A stretch of 64,000 nucleotides of DNA from an uncultured Pelagibacteraceae bacterium (GCA_902615445.1 CACMOQ010000005.1:37140-101139), one strand, 5' to 3'. Numbered from the stretch's first letter, positions 46,212 through 55,683 are shown. Program-made: numbers and translations. Notes: a model not told the origin generated them from the sequence alone.

Positions 46212-47078
46212 TCATAATTTTTGACAGATATTACAAAAAAAAGAGGACCTATTAGAAATTTTTTTTTTCTGAATTACCCCTTTACAATAAGATCGCTTAC
46301 ACTTTAAACCATTTCTTTCATAAACTTTAAAATTTTTTTGAAAATTTCCTGATTTACCATCTGTGTTTTTAAAATCCCTAATACTTGATCCTCCTTGCTC
46401 AATCGCATTAATCAAAACTTTTTTAGAGTTAAATATTAGTTTTTCACAATCCTTTTTATTTAATGAAGATACTTTTTTTTCTGGATTTATATTACTTAAA
46501 AATAAAATTTCACTTGCATAAATATTGCCTATACCAGACACAAAAAATTGATCCAATAAAAAATTCTTAATATTCTTTTTTTTCCTCTTAAAAAAAGAAA
46601 AAACATACTTTACGTTGAATTCATTTTGCAAAGGTTCAGGCCCAAGTTTAGAAAATCTCTCTTTTAAAATTTTTATATCTTTAGCAATCTCAAAAAAACC
46701 AAATCTTCTAGGATCATTGTAGACAATTTTAAGACTATCAAAAAAAATCTCTACATGATTATGTTTTTTTGGTAACAGAGGAGAGTTATAAAAACTAGTA
46801 TTTGTGACTAAACTATTTTTATAATTTTCAACTAGATGAACTGTTCCTGACATACCTAGATGTAAAATACAGTAACTATGATTTGATAGACAAATAATAA
46901 TATATTTGGAGAATCTTTTAACCTCTATTATTTTTTTTCCAGTCAGATATTTAGCAAAATTTATTGGAATCTTTGATCTCAGATTTCTATTTCTAATTAT
47001 TACTTTTTTGACCACTTTTTGTTTTATTTTTCTATTAAGTGATTGTCGTACTATTTCTACTTCTGGTAATTCTGGCAT
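46212..47078 (-). CDS. mutM: Formamidopyrimidine-DNA glycosylase
   Basis: This removes 8-oxoguanine and formamidopyrimidines from DNA. The 288-residue protein begins MPELPEVEIVRQSL, where Pro2 is the Schiff-base nucleophile and Glu3 the catalytic acid. The helix-two-turn-helix is in QFFVSGIGNIYASEILF (about 181-197), and the C-terminal zinc finger uses cysteines in LKCKRSYC and FFCNIC. It faces ubiE divergently with a 32-bp gap. An oxidative-damage repair gene fits the katG/irr group 6-9 kb away only loosely. Confidence 0.95.
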   Translation of the reverse strand: MPELPEVEIVRQSLNRKIKQKVVKKVIIRNRNLRSKIPINFAKYLTGKKIIEVKRFSKYIIICLSNHSYCILHLGMSGTVHLVENYKNSLVTNTSFYNSPLLPKKHNHVEIFFDSLKIVYNDPRRFGFFEIAKDIKILKERFSKLGPEPLQNEFNVKYVFSFFKRKKKNIKNFLLDQFFVSGIGNIYASEILFLSNINPEKKVSSLNKKDCEKLIFNSKKVLINAIEQGGSSIRDFKNTDGKSGNFQKNFKVYERNGLKCKRSYCKGVIQKKKISNRSSFFCNICQKL

Positions 47079-47110
47079 TTATTATTATATTGAATATATA
47101 TTTTTGAATT

Positions 47111-47815
47111 ATGCAACAATATCTACAAAATAAAAAAGGGCTTGTCCAAAATGTTTTTGATCAAGTTTATGATCGGTATGATCTGATGAATGATTTTATG
47201 TCATTAGGTGTTCATAGATTGTGGAAAAAAAATCTAATTAATATGATGAATCCATCATCAAATCAAAATTTGATTGATGTTGCATGTGGTACGGGAGATA
47301 TTGCAGGACTCTTTCTTAAATATGTTAATGAATCCTCTCAAGTGACATGTATTGATCCAAACAGAGGAATGATCAGTAAAGGAAAAGAAAAATTATCAAA
47401 ATTCAAAAATATAAATTGGATTATTTCACGAGCAGAAAATATCCCGTTATCCGACAATTTATTCGACTTTTATACAATAAGCTTTGGTTTAAGGAACACT
47501 GCTAAAATAAGCAATGCACTATCTGAGGCTTATAGAGTTTTAAAACCTGGGGGACGTTTTTTATGTTTAGAATTTTCGAAAATTCAAAACACTAACTTTG
47601 AAAAAATTTACAAAAATTACTCTAGACTTATACCCACTCTGGGAAAATTGATTGTTGGTGAAAAACAGCCTTATGAATATTTAATAAAAAGTATTGAAAA
47701 TTTTTTAAATCAAGAGGAATTAATAGAATTAATGATTAAGAATAATTTTAAAAAATGCACATATAGAAATTTATCTGGAGGGATGGTTTCTATTCATAGT
47801 GGGTGGAAAATCTAG
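47111..47815 (+). CDS. ubiE: Ubiquinone/menaquinone C-methyltransferase UbiE
   Basis: This SAM-dependent methylation of the benzoquinone ring acts in ubiquinone synthesis. It has 234 residues. The N-terminal NVFDQVYDRYDLMNDFMSLGVHRLWK (starts about 14), SAM site DVACGTGDIAG (about 56-66) and GLRNTAKISNALSEAYRVLKPGG (starts about 127) are family hallmarks. It is followed directly by ubiB, with the stop overlapping the next start (TAGTG). Confidence 0.97.
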   Translation: MQQYLQNKKGLVQNVFDQVYDRYDLMNDFMSLGVHRLWKKNLINMMNPSSNQNLIDVACGTGDIAGLFLKYVNESSQVTCIDPNRGMISKGKEKLSKFKNINWIISRAENIPLSDNLFDFYTISFGLRNTAKISNALSEAYRVLKPGGRFLCLEFSKIQNTNFEKIYKNYSRLIPTLGKLIVGEKQPYEYLIKSIENFLNQEELIELMIKNNFKKCTYRNLSGGMVSIHSGWKI

Positions 47816-49383
47816 TGATAAGAAAATTATTTATTCTTTTTAAACTTGGAAGGAAAATAGCCAATTCTGATATTTTAAATATCGTATCAAAATTTAAAGA
47901 ACCACCTTTAGCCATTAAAATTTTGTTTAAAATATTATCTTTTTCTTTTTCACCAAAGAAGCAAATAGATTTAAATAAAGATGAGGGAGAAAGGTTGTCT
48001 GACTCATTGGAGTCAATGGGAACAACTTTTATCAAACTAGGCCAGTTTTTAGCTACAAGACCAGATATTATTGGTGAAGAACTTTCAAAAAGACTAGAAA
48101 ATCTTCAAGATAAGCTACCTCCTTTTTCATTATTACAAGCAAAAGAAATTATTAAAAATGATCTAGGTAATGAATGTTACGACTCTATTATCAATCTTAG
48201 TGAACCAGTTGCAGCAGCATCTATTGCTCAAGTACATAAAGCGCAAATAAATGACAATGGGGTTCTAAAAGATGTTGCTATTAAGATTCTAAGACCAAAT
48301 ATTAAAAAAATATTTAATGAAGAAATAGATGCAATGATGCTTTTTGCTTTTCTGGTTGAGTCATTTATAAAAAAAACAAAAAGATTAAAATTGGTCGAGG
48401 TAGTTTTTTTATTAAAGGAAATTACAAATTTAGAAATGGATTTAAGATTTGAGGCAGCTGCAGCAAATGAATATGCCGAAAATACAAAAAATGATGTTGG
48501 ATTTAGAGTTCCCAAAATTTACTGGAATTACACCAGTGAAAACGTTATGACCTTAGATTGGGTTGATGGAATATCTATTAGGGAGACACAAGAACTTATA
48601 AATAAAGAGTTTAATACAGAAAAAATAGCAGAGGACATTATTCAAAACTTTTTAAGACATGCTGTAAGGGATGGTTTTTTTCATGCTGACATGCACCAAG
48701 GTAACATCTTCATAGACAACGATGGCCAGATTGTTCCAATTGATTTCGGAATAATGGGACGACTAGACAAAATGAGTAAAAGATTTTTAGCTGAAATATT
48801 ATTTGGTTTTATTCAAAGAGATTATCGTAAAGTTGCAGAAGTACATTTAATTGCTGGTCTCGTTCCAAAGGAAGTGCCAATAGACGATCTTGCACAAGCA
48901 CTAAGATCTATTGGAGAACCAATTTTTGGTCAAGCAGTAAAGGATATCTCTGGAGGTAAATTGTTAAAACAACTCTTTGATGTCACTGAAAAATTTAATA
49001 TGCAAACTCAGCCACAGCTTTTAATGCTTCAAAAAACCATGGTCGTAGTGGAAGGTGTTGCGAGAAAATTAAACCCCAACACAAATATTTGGACCACTTC
49101 AAAACCTGTTCTTGAAAGCTGGCTAAGAGAAACAAAAGATCCAATGACAAAATTAAATGAAACTTTACAAAATACATCAGAAGTAATTAAAAGATTACCA
49201 GAATTTCCTGAAATTATGGATAAAGCTAACCAGGCTCTTACTTATTTAGCAAGCGGACAAATTCCACAAAACTCGAACTCATATACTGCATTAAATACTC
49301 AAAAATCAGAAATGATTGCTTTTAGAAACCAATCTATTATTAGTATATTAGTTCTTGTAATTTTGGGCCTTTTAATATTTTAA
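47815..49383 (+). CDS. ubiB: Ubiquinone biosynthesis kinase-like protein UbiB
   Basis: An atypical ADCK/UbiB kinase-like ATPase needed for ubiquinone production. 522 residues from the GTG at 47815, which overlaps the ubiE stop and gives MIRKLFILFKLGRKI, like other UbiB N-termini. A GTG at 47803 would add four residues. The KxGQ motif (FIKLGQFLATRPD, about 73-85), the alanine-rich nucleotide loop AAASIAQVHKA (about 133-143), FHADMHQGNIF and PIDFGIMG are intact. Two C-terminal hydrophobic stretches anchor it in the membrane. Confidence 0.94.
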   Translation: MIRKLFILFKLGRKIANSDILNIVSKFKEPPLAIKILFKILSFSFSPKKQIDLNKDEGERLSDSLESMGTTFIKLGQFLATRPDIIGEELSKRLENLQDKLPPFSLLQAKEIIKNDLGNECYDSIINLSEPVAAASIAQVHKAQINDNGVLKDVAIKILRPNIKKIFNEEIDAMMLFAFLVESFIKKTKRLKLVEVVFLLKEITNLEMDLRFEAAAANEYAENTKNDVGFRVPKIYWNYTSENVMTLDWVDGISIRETQELINKEFNTEKIAEDIIQNFLRHAVRDGFFHADMHQGNIFIDNDGQIVPIDFGIMGRLDKMSKRFLAEILFGFIQRDYRKVAEVHLIAGLVPKEVPIDDLAQALRSIGEPIFGQAVKDISGGKLLKQLFDVTEKFNMQTQPQLLMLQKTMVVVEGVARKLNPNTNIWTTSKPVLESWLRETKDPMTKLNETLQNTSEVIKRLPEFPEIMDKANQALTYLASGQIPQNSNSYTALNTQKSEMIAFRNQSIISILVLVILGLLIF

Positions 49384-49388
49384 TTTAA

Positions 49389-50597
49389 ATGATGAAAGAT
49401 TTATTAAATAAAAAAATTCTTTTTATAATATGTGGCGGTATTTCAGCCTACAAAAGTCTTGAAACAATAAGGATGTTTAAAAAGCATAACGCTCAAATTA
49501 AAACAATTCTTACTAAAAATGCTAAAGAGTTTGTAACGCCATTATCTGTAACTTCCTTATCTAAAGGAAAAGTCTATGATGATTTGTTCAGTTTAGAAAA
49601 TGAGGCAGAAATGGATCATATTTCTCTTTCTAGGTGGGCTGATGTGATAATCATCGCTCCAGCAACCGCTAACACTATCTCTAGACTTAGCCAAGGTAGT
49701 TCAGATGATTTAGCCTCTACAGTTACATTAGCTTCTAATAGACAAGTTTTTTTAGCTCCAGCAATGAATGTACGAATGTGGGAACATAAATCTACACAAA
49801 TTAATTTAAAAAAATTAAAAAGCTATGGCTATAAAATTATAGGCCCTGAAATAGGCGATATGGCCTGTGGCGAATATGGTGAAGGCAAAATGTCTGAACC
49901 TTTAGTTATATACAAAGAAATTCAAAATTTTCTGTTTGACAAAATTAAAAATAATAATTTCAAGGCATTAGTGACCGCAGGTCCAACGAATGAGTATATA
50001 GATCCTGTAAGATTTATTACAAATAAATCAAGCGGTCGACAAGGTTATGAAATTGCTAAATCTCTTCATAAAAGAGGCTTTGATACAACGCTAATATCTG
50101 GACCAACAAATTTAAAAGTTGATGAAAATATAAAATTAATCAAGGTTGAGACAGCAGAAGAAATGTTTAAAGCAACTCAAAAAAGTCTGCCAACTGATAT
50201 AGCTATATTTGCTGCTGCTGTTGCCGATTTTAAACTAAGAGTTAAACAAAAAGAGAAAATTAAAAAAATTGAAAATTTAACATTAAATTTAGAAAAAAAT
50301 ATCGACATATTGAATTATGTATCCAATCACAATTCTATGAGGCCAAAAATTGTTGTGGGTTTTGCTGCTGAGACATCAAACTTAGAAAAAAATGCAGCTG
50401 AAAAATTAAAAAATAAAAATTGTGACTGGATAATTGCTAATGATGTTTCAAAAGATGAAAGTGGTTTTAACGCTGAGCATAATGAAATTAAGATTTTCTA
50501 CAAAAATAAAAAAATGAAAACAGAAAATATTTCATTAAGAAAAAAATCAGAAATATCTGAAGAAATTGTAGATAGAATAGTTGCTCAGATAAATTAA
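49389..50597 (+). CDS. coaBC: Bifunctional phosphopantothenoylcysteine decarboxylase/synthase
   Basis: Two steps of coenzyme A synthesis. It has 402 residues. The flavin-binding CoaC domain (about 1-190) has the catalytic histidine in MDHISLSRWAD (about 75-85), PAMNVRMW and the substrate cysteine loop MACGEYGEGKMSEP (about 157-170). The CoaB domain has VTAGPTNEYIDPVRFITN (about 195-212) and a K-rich loop (KQKEKIKK). The start could be either of two adjacent ATGs. The gene overlaps dut by one base. Confidence 0.96.
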   Translation: MMKDLLNKKILFIICGGISAYKSLETIRMFKKHNAQIKTILTKNAKEFVTPLSVTSLSKGKVYDDLFSLENEAEMDHISLSRWADVIIIAPATANTISRLSQGSSDDLASTVTLASNRQVFLAPAMNVRMWEHKSTQINLKKLKSYGYKIIGPEIGDMACGEYGEGKMSEPLVIYKEIQNFLFDKIKNNNFKALVTAGPTNEYIDPVRFITNKSSGRQGYEIAKSLHKRGFDTTLISGPTNLKVDENIKLIKVETAEEMFKATQKSLPTDIAIFAAAVADFKLRVKQKEKIKKIENLTLNLEKNIDILNYVSNHNSMRPKIVVGFAAETSNLEKNAAEKLKNKNCDWIIANDVSKDESGFNAEHNEIKIFYKNKKMKTENISLRKKSEISEEIVDRIVAQIN

Positions 50598-51034
50598 TGG
50601 TTAAAGTTTTAATAAAAAAACTTGATCCAACCGTAAAATTACCTGAATACAAAACCAACGGAGCATCAGGTGTAGACTTAAAAGCATTTATAAAAGAAAC
50701 CATTAACCTAAAACCTAAAAAATCTGTTTTAGTTCCCACAGGATTATCTGTGGCATTCTCTGAAGATTTCGAAATTCAAATAAGACCAAGATCAGGCTTA
50801 GCAGCCAAAAACAATATAAGTGTTTTGAATACACCAGGGACAATTGATAGCGACTACAGAGGAGAAATAAAAGTCATAATTTATAATCATGGTGATGAAA
50901 ATTTCTTAATAAGTAATGGTGATAGAATTGCTCAAATGATATTAACGCCTGTATTGAAGATGGAATTAGAAGAAGTAAATAATTTGCCTGAATCTATAAG
51001 AGGAAAAGGTGGTTTTGGCTCAACAGGTAAATGA
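50597..51034 (+). CDS. dut: dUTP diphosphatase
   Basis: This hydrolyses dUTP to dUMP, keeping uracil out of DNA. The 145-residue trimeric dUTPase has all five motifs: ASGVDLKA (about 22-29), RPRSGLA (about 68-74), NTPGTIDSDYRGEIKVI (about 82-98), GDRIAQMI (about 111-118) and the C-terminal GFGSTGK. It is coupled to coaBC and the MoeB/ThiF-like gene by one- and four-base overlaps. The coaBC-dut order is common in Proteobacteria. Confidence 0.97.
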   Translation: MVKVLIKKLDPTVKLPEYKTNGASGVDLKAFIKETINLKPKKSVLVPTGLSVAFSEDFEIQIRPRSGLAAKNNISVLNTPGTIDSDYRGEIKVIIYNHGDENFLISNGDRIAQMILTPVLKMELEEVNNLPESIRGKGGFGSTGK

Positions 51035-51777
51035 GTATCAAATTAAATAAATATCAAATAGAAAAATTTTCAAGACAGATTGTCTTAAAAAACATTGGAG
51101 TCCTAGGCCAAAAAAAAATAATTAAAGCTAAAGTGTTAATTGTTGGTATGGGTGGTTTAGGGTGCCCTGCAGCTGAATATTTAACAAGAGCAGGGATAGG
51201 GTCATTAGGTATTATTGATTCTGATAATGTTGATTTATCAAATATTCATCGACAAAGTCTTTTCAATTCTGAAGATTTAAAAAAATCAAAAGTTTTAGCA
51301 GCAAAGCAAAAACTAAAAAAAATTAACCCAAAAACAGACATTGATTGTTATAAAATTAAGTTAAATAAGAAAAATTGTTTAAATATCATTAAAAAATATG
51401 ATTTTGTCATAGATGGCTCTGATAATTTTGAAACTAAATTTTTAATTAACGATTTTTGTAAAAAATTTAAGAAATTTTTAGTTACAGGTGCAATTAGTAA
51501 GTTTGATGGACATATTTTTACATTTAATTTCAAAAAAAAGGGAACACCATGTATAAGAAATTTTTTTCAAGAGGAAAAGGTTTTTGATAATACATTAAAC
51601 TGTGAATATGAGGGGGTTTTAGGGACTGTTGCTGGTATCGTTGGTATTTTCCAAGCAAACGAAATTTTAAAAAAAATTTTAAATATTGGAAAAGATCTAA
51701 ACGGTTATATTTTAATTTTAGACTTATTGAATTTAAATTTTAGAAAAGTCAAATTAAACAAGTTTAAAAATGTTTAA
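51031..51777 (+). CDS. MoeB/ThiF-family adenylyltransferase
   Basis: An E1-like enzyme that adenylates the C-terminus of a ubiquitin-like sulfur carrier (MoaD or ThiS). 248 residues. It has nucleotide site GMGGLGCPAAEYLTRAGIG (about 38-56), DVDSNIHRQ-like block DNVDLSNIHRQSLF (about 63-76), and DGSDNFETKFLIND (about 126-139). A candidate catalytic cysteine is in LNCEYEGVLG (about 189-198). The paired CxxC zinc ligands of classical MoeB are not evident. Molybdopterin and thiamine roles cannot be separated. Confidence 0.82.
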   Translation: MSIKLNKYQIEKFSRQIVLKNIGVLGQKKIIKAKVLIVGMGGLGCPAAEYLTRAGIGSLGIIDSDNVDLSNIHRQSLFNSEDLKKSKVLAAKQKLKKINPKTDIDCYKIKLNKKNCLNIIKKYDFVIDGSDNFETKFLINDFCKKFKKFLVTGAISKFDGHIFTFNFKKKGTPCIRNFFQEEKVFDNTLNCEYEGVLGTVAGIVGIFQANEILKKILNIGKDLNGYILILDLLNLNFRKVKLNKFKNV

Positions 51778-52213
51778 AAAGATATTTATAATAATTACCT
51801 CATTTATTTTTTTTTCAACTGCGTTATCAGAAGAAGTATTTCTATCATTAAAGAAAAATAAGGTAAATGTAAGATATGGTCCAAGCTTTGAATCTTCTGT
51901 AAAATTTATTTACAAGAAAATAGATTTACCTATAAAGCAAATTGATAAAAAAGATAATTGGAGAAGAATTATAGACTTAAAAAATAATAGTGGATGGATA
52001 CATTCCTCACAATTAAAGCCTATTAGTGCCACTATTTCCTTAAACGACAAAATCTTATTTGATAAACCTACAATCTTTTCAAAACCTGTTGCGAAAATTA
52101 AAAAAGGTAGAGTTTTGATAGTTCAAAATTGTCAAACCTATTGGTGCAAGGTTAAAACTGATAATTACAAAGGTTGGATAGAAAATAATAATTTGTGGGG
52201 AGAAGTAAAGTAA
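51770..52213 (+). CDS. Secreted SH3-domain protein
   Basis: A 147-residue protein with a signal peptide (MFKKIFIIITSFIFFSTALSE, cleavage near 21) and two bacterial SH3-like repeats. The first contains KKNKVNVRYGPSFESSVKFIY (starts about 28) and WRRIIDLKNNSGWIHSSQL. The second ends CQTYWCKVKTDNYKGWIENNNLWG. Alphaproteobacterial proteins of this type are periplasmic, with a presumed wall-binding function. It is the last gene of the ubiE run, overlapping the previous gene by eight bases. Confidence 0.78.
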   Translation: MFKKIFIIITSFIFFSTALSEEVFLSLKKNKVNVRYGPSFESSVKFIYKKIDLPIKQIDKKDNWRRIIDLKNNSGWIHSSQLKPISATISLNDKILFDKPTIFSKPVAKIKKGRVLIVQNCQTYWCKVKTDNYKGWIENNNLWGEVK

Positions 52214-52234
52214 CCTCTACCTAAATAAATTTTA

Positions 52235-52414
52235 TTACTTTTGTTGAACGCAGATATCTTTAATTACTGGTGTATTCGCACAATCTCCACATTTAGTTTT
52301 TTGGACTATACATCCATCATCAAGAATTTCTACATCAACAACTTTATCACATTTAGAACAAGTTGATGAAATAGTTAATCCACATTTTTTACAGTTATAG
52401 TTTTCGATATGCAT
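52235..52414 (-). CDS. 59-residue zinc-ribbon-like protein
   Basis: A small ATG-TAA frame with cysteine pairs CKKC (about 8-11), CSKC (about 19-22) and CGDC (about 42-45) and single cysteines at about 35 and 56. The first two pairs are spaced as in a zinc knuckle or rubredoxin-like ribbon. It may bind Zn or Fe. It follows DUF2061 on the same strand. Two Fur-like boxes (52460-52478, 52490-52508) sit 46-94 bases upstream of its start, so metal control is likely. I cannot assign it to a named family. Confidence 0.65.
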   Translation of the reverse strand: MHIENYNCKKCGLTISSTCSKCDKVVDVEILDDGCIVQKTKCGDCANTPVIKDICVQQK

Positions 52415-52459
52415 GTAATTAAAATAACTACAGAAAAAATGAATTCAATAAAAAAATTT

Positions 52460-52478
52460 GAGAATAATTATCATTAGC
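52460..52478. promoter_or_regulatory. Fur-like box 1
   Basis: The 19-mer GAGAATAATTATCATTAGC matches the classical Fur box GATAATGATAATCATTATC at 15 of 19 positions. It lies upstream of the zinc-ribbon gene, overlapping a possible -10 (GATAAT on the minus strand). Confidence 0.55.
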
Positions 52479-52489
52479 AGATTTTTTTT

Positions 52490-52508
52490 GAGAATGATAA
52501 CTAGTATC
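52490..52508. promoter_or_regulatory. Fur-like box 2
   Basis: The 19-mer GAGAATGATAACTAGTATC also matches the Fur box at 15 of 19. It begins exactly 30 bases after box 1, about three helical turns, so dimers on both would face the same side. Both boxes share the TTTGAGAATRAT start. Confidence 0.55.
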
Positions 52509-52539
52509 AAAGTTTATTCAATTAAGTAAAAATTTTTAT

Positions 52540-52779
52540 TTATTTTTTTGATTTACTTGCCCACCATTTATCTAAAATAAAATACCAAACAGAATTTGCA
52601 ATCGGCTCTACTATTGCGTCTGTAAGTGCAATCATAAACGAAACTTCAGCTACTAACATTAGAACAGTAATAGCGATCGCAAAATGTCCAATTGTATAAA
52701 TTATGGTTCTTAAAATTGAACCCTTATTATTAGAGTAAATTTGTCCAGCAGTTTTGAATATGCCAGTAGTTATTTCCAT
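52540..52779 (-). CDS. DUF2061 membrane protein
   Basis: A 79-residue protein with two hydrophobic helices. RTIIYTIGHFAIAITVLMLV (starts about 24) and the C-terminal VEPIANSVWYFILDKWW match the DUF2061 pattern. No function is established. Its ATG overlaps the hydroxylase stop by one base, so the two are one transcript. Confidence 0.75.
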   Translation of the reverse strand: MEITTGIFKTAGQIYSNNKGSILRTIIYTIGHFAIAITVLMLVAEVSFMIALTDAIVEPIANSVWYFILDKWWASKSKK

Positions 52780-53375
52780 TATTTTTTAAACGGACTTTCA
52801 AGCACACAAGCAACCAAATGCACTCTCGCCTGTTCTCCACCATTAAAAAAATTATGATACTTGGTGTTGTTTGTTATCCATACCTTTCCATCAGCTGGAA
52901 GGTGTTTTGCAACATTTTCAATAACCATTGAACAACCTTTATTAGTTATTATAGGCACATGTAGTCTACATTCAGGATCTTTATGCCAGCTCAATGTTGA
53001 TCTAGGTTCTTTTAACAAAAGTCTAACTCTACCTAGTTTAAACTTCTTTCTTAATATCTCGTAAACTTCCTTAAAATATGTATTTTCGAATTCAGGAACT
53101 AATTGAGTATATTTGGACTCATCTATATCGACGTCTCTAGAGACCTCTTTTCCAGTTTCGTCTGCAATTGTCCAATATTTTCCTCTTATATTATTTCCTT
53201 CTATAGAACTTTTATCATTGGGAATTTGGTTTAAAGAAATAGCACCAAAATGTGTAACGCCAGGAGAATTAAACCTTTTAGCCTTTAAAATTTTATCTAA
53301 ATCATTTCTCAGTCTTGAAATATCAAAATTAAGATTAGGAACCTCATAAAAGTCCTCAAAATTTGTTGTTACCAT
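52779..53375 (-). CDS. Fe(II)/2-oxoglutarate-dependent hydroxylase, aspartyl/asparaginyl hydroxylase-like
   Basis: A 198-residue protein. The core TLSWHKDPECRLHVPIITN (about 128-146) gives an HxD iron-ligand pair (HKD). The third ligand is the histidine in RVHLVACV near the C-terminus, after WITNNTKYHNFFNGGEQ, which forms the 2OG-binding region. This layout fits AspH-like beta-hydroxylases. The substrate, a protein or small molecule, is unknown. It follows katG by 22 bases on the same strand, in an iron-linked gene group. Confidence 0.75.
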   Translation of the reverse strand: MVTTNFEDFYEVPNLNFDISRLRNDLDKILKAKRFNSPGVTHFGAISLNQIPNDKSSIEGNNIRGKYWTIADETGKEVSRDVDIDESKYTQLVPEFENTYFKEVYEILRKKFKLGRVRLLLKEPRSTLSWHKDPECRLHVPIITNKGCSMVIENVAKHLPADGKVWITNNTKYHNFFNGGEQARVHLVACVLESPFKK

Positions 53376-53397
53376 TTTATTATCTCACATTTAAAAA

Positions 53398-55635
53398 TTA
53401 ATTCAATTTCAAATCAAATCGATCGGAATTCATTACTTTTACCCACGCAGCAACAAAATCTTTTACAAACTTATCACCTGAATCTTCAGATGCGTAAACT
53501 TCTGCTAAAGCTCTTAATTGCGAATTTGAACCAAAAATTAAATCAACTCTTGTTGCTTTCCATTTTGTTTTTTGTGTTTTTCTATCTTTTCCAACAAATG
53601 TTTGTTCCGATTTATCCTCTTCTTTCCATGTAGTATTCATATCTAAAAGATTTACGAAATAATCATTTGTAAGAGAACCAGGTCTATTTGTGAAAACACC
53701 ATGTTTCGAGCCATCATAGTTAGTGTTTAATACTCTCATTCCACCAACAAGTACGGTCATTTCTGGTGCAGTTAAGCCCATCAATTGGGCTTTATCTACC
53801 AATTTTTCTTCTGCAGAAACATTCGAAGCTCCTCCATTTAAATAGTTTCTAAAACCATCTGCATTCGGTTCAAGTAGACTAAATGAGTGGATATCGGTCT
53901 GATCTTGTCTTGCATCTCCTCTTCCTTCCAAAAATGGAACTTGAACTTTATAACCACCTTTTTTTGCAGCCATTTCGATACCAACACCTCCGGCTAGTAC
54001 AATTAAGTCTGCCATTGAAACGCTTCTCTTTTTATTATCAAATTTGCTTTTTATTTTACCTAAAGCATTGGTTACTGTTGATAATTTTTTTGGATTATTT
54101 ACTTTCCAGTTTTTTTGTGGTTCCAACAATACTCTTGCGCCATTAGCACCACCTCTTTTGTCTGATCCTCTAAAAGTAGAGGCTGATGCCCATGCAGTAG
54201 AAACTAAATCTGAAATTGATATTTTGGACTTAGAAATCATATTTTTTAAATCTTTAATATCTTTTGATTTAAGTTTGTATTTAGGCTTATCAATTGGATC
54301 TTGCCAAATTAATTGTTCTTTTGGTACCTCACTTCCAAGATAGCAAACTCTAGGGCCCATATCTCTGTGAGTTAATTTAAACCAAGCCCTAGCAAATGCA
54401 TCATGAAACTCTTTAGGATTTTGATGAAAATGTTTTGTTATAGGTCCGTAACTTGGATCAACTTTCATTGAGATATCGGTCGTTTGCATCATTGGTGGAT
54501 GAAGCACACCTTTCTGATGAGCATCAGGAACCATTTTAATCTCCTGACCATTTTTCTTAGGCGTCCATTGATGAGCACCAGCTGGGCTTTTTGTTAACTC
54601 CCACTCATGTCCATATAAACAATCTAAATAACCCATATCCCATTTAATTGGATTTTGAGTCCAAGCACCTTCAATACCACTGCTTATTGTATCAACACCT
54701 TTTCCAGATTTGTATCCACTATTCCATCCAGTTGATTGATCTTGAAGTTTTGATGCCTCAGGATCAGGACCTTTAAATGACTCTGAAGCTGCCCCGTGTG
54801 ATTTACCAAACGTATGTCCTCCGGCTACCAATGCCGCTGTTTCATAATCATTCATAGCCATTCTTCCAAATGTCTCTCTGATATCATGTGCTGCAAGTTT
54901 TGGATCTGGATTAGCGTCAGGGCCTTGCGGATTAACATATATTAAACCCATATGTGAAGCTCCTAACGGCTGTTCTAAATCTCTTTTTCCACTATATCTT
55001 TCCACACCTAACATTTCTTTTTCTGAGCCCCAATAAATATCATCCTCTGGTTCCCAGATATCAGTTCTACCGGCTCCAAAACCAAAAGTTTTAAAACCCA
55101 TTGAGTCTAAAGCTACATTTCCAACAAGTATAAATAAATCTGCCCATGAAATTTTTCTTCCATACTTTTTTTTGATAGGCCATAAAAGTAATCTAGCTTT
55201 ATCTAAGTTGACATTATCTGGCCAAGAATTAAGTGGTGCAAATCTTTGATTTCCTGTTCCAGCTCCGCCTCTGCCATCTCCAGTTCTATAAGTACCTGCA
55301 GCATGCCAAGCCAATCTAATGAATAATGGACCGTAGTGTCCATAATCAGCAGGCCACCATTCCTGAGAGTCTGTCATCAACTTTTTTAAATCTTTCTTTA
55401 ATGCTTTATAATTAAGCTTTTTGAATTCTTTAGCATAGCTAAATTTTTTATCCATAGGGTTGGATAAGTTTGAGTGCTGACTAAGGATCTTAAGATTTAA
55501 ACTGTTTGGCCAAAAATCTCTTACTGTTTGACCTCTTCCTGCAGAAAACTTTGCGGGTGTTCCAGCTCCAGTAAATGGACATTTGCTCATTTGATTGGCT
55601 TTAAAAGATTTATCTTTAAAATTTTCAGTACTCAT
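53398..55635 (-). CDS. katG: Catalase-peroxidase KatG
   Basis: A bifunctional haem enzyme removing hydrogen peroxide. It has 745 residues, with the usual N- and C-terminal duplicated peroxidase halves. The distal site is [11 protein letters not shown] (about 102-112), whose Trp joins the Tyr in [15 protein letters not shown] and the Met in [10 protein letters not shown] to form the crosslink needed for catalase activity. The proximal haem His is in [16 protein letters not shown]. The start is ATG with a GGGGGA Shine-Dalgarno. An Irr-like box lies 32-48 bases upstream. Confidence 0.97.
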   Translation of the reverse strand: MSTENFKDKSFKANQMSKCPFTGAGTPAKFSAGRGQTVRDFWPNSLNLKILSQHSNLSNPMDKKFSYAKEFKKLNYKALKKDLKKLMTDSQEWWPADYGHYGPLFIRLAWHAAGTYRTGDGRGGAGTGNQRFAPLNSWPDNVNLDKARLLLWPIKKKYGRKISWADLFILVGNVALDSMGFKTFGFGAGRTDIWEPEDDIYWGSEKEMLGVERYSGKRDLEQPLGASHMGLIYVNPQGPDANPDPKLAAHDIRETFGRMAMNDYETAALVAGGHTFGKSHGAASESFKGPDPEASKLQDQSTGWNSGYKSGKGVDTISSGIEGAWTQNPIKWDMGYLDCLYGHEWELTKSPAGAHQWTPKKNGQEIKMVPDAHQKGVLHPPMMQTTDISMKVDPSYGPITKHFHQNPKEFHDAFARAWFKLTHRDMGPRVCYLGSEVPKEQLIWQDPIDKPKYKLKSKDIKDLKNMISKSKISISDLVSTAWASASTFRGSDKRGGANGARVLLEPQKNWKVNNPKKLSTVTNALGKIKSKFDNKKRSVSMADLIVLAGGVGIEMAAKKGGYKVQVPFLEGRGDARQDQTDIHSFSLLEPNADGFRNYLNGGASNVSAEEKLVDKAQLMGLTAPEMTVLVGGMRVLNTNYDGSKHGVFTNRPGSLTNDYFVNLLDMNTTWKEEDKSEQTFVGKDRKTQKTKWKATRVDLIFGSNSQLRALAEVYASEDSGDKFVKDFVAAWVKVMNSDRFDLKLN

Positions 55636-55666
55636 TTATTCCCCCATGTTTATTAGATTTTTCTAG

Positions 55667-55683
55667 TTTATAATGATTCTAAA
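55667..55683. promoter_or_regulatory. Irr-type iron control element upstream of katG
   Basis: TTTATAA-TGA-TTCTAAA matches the ICE consensus TTTAGAA-N3-TTCTAAA at 13 of 14 defined positions. It is placed 32-48 bases before katG and downstream of irr itself. A weaker TTAGA/TCTAG repeat lies beside it at 55653-55666. Confidence 0.6.
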
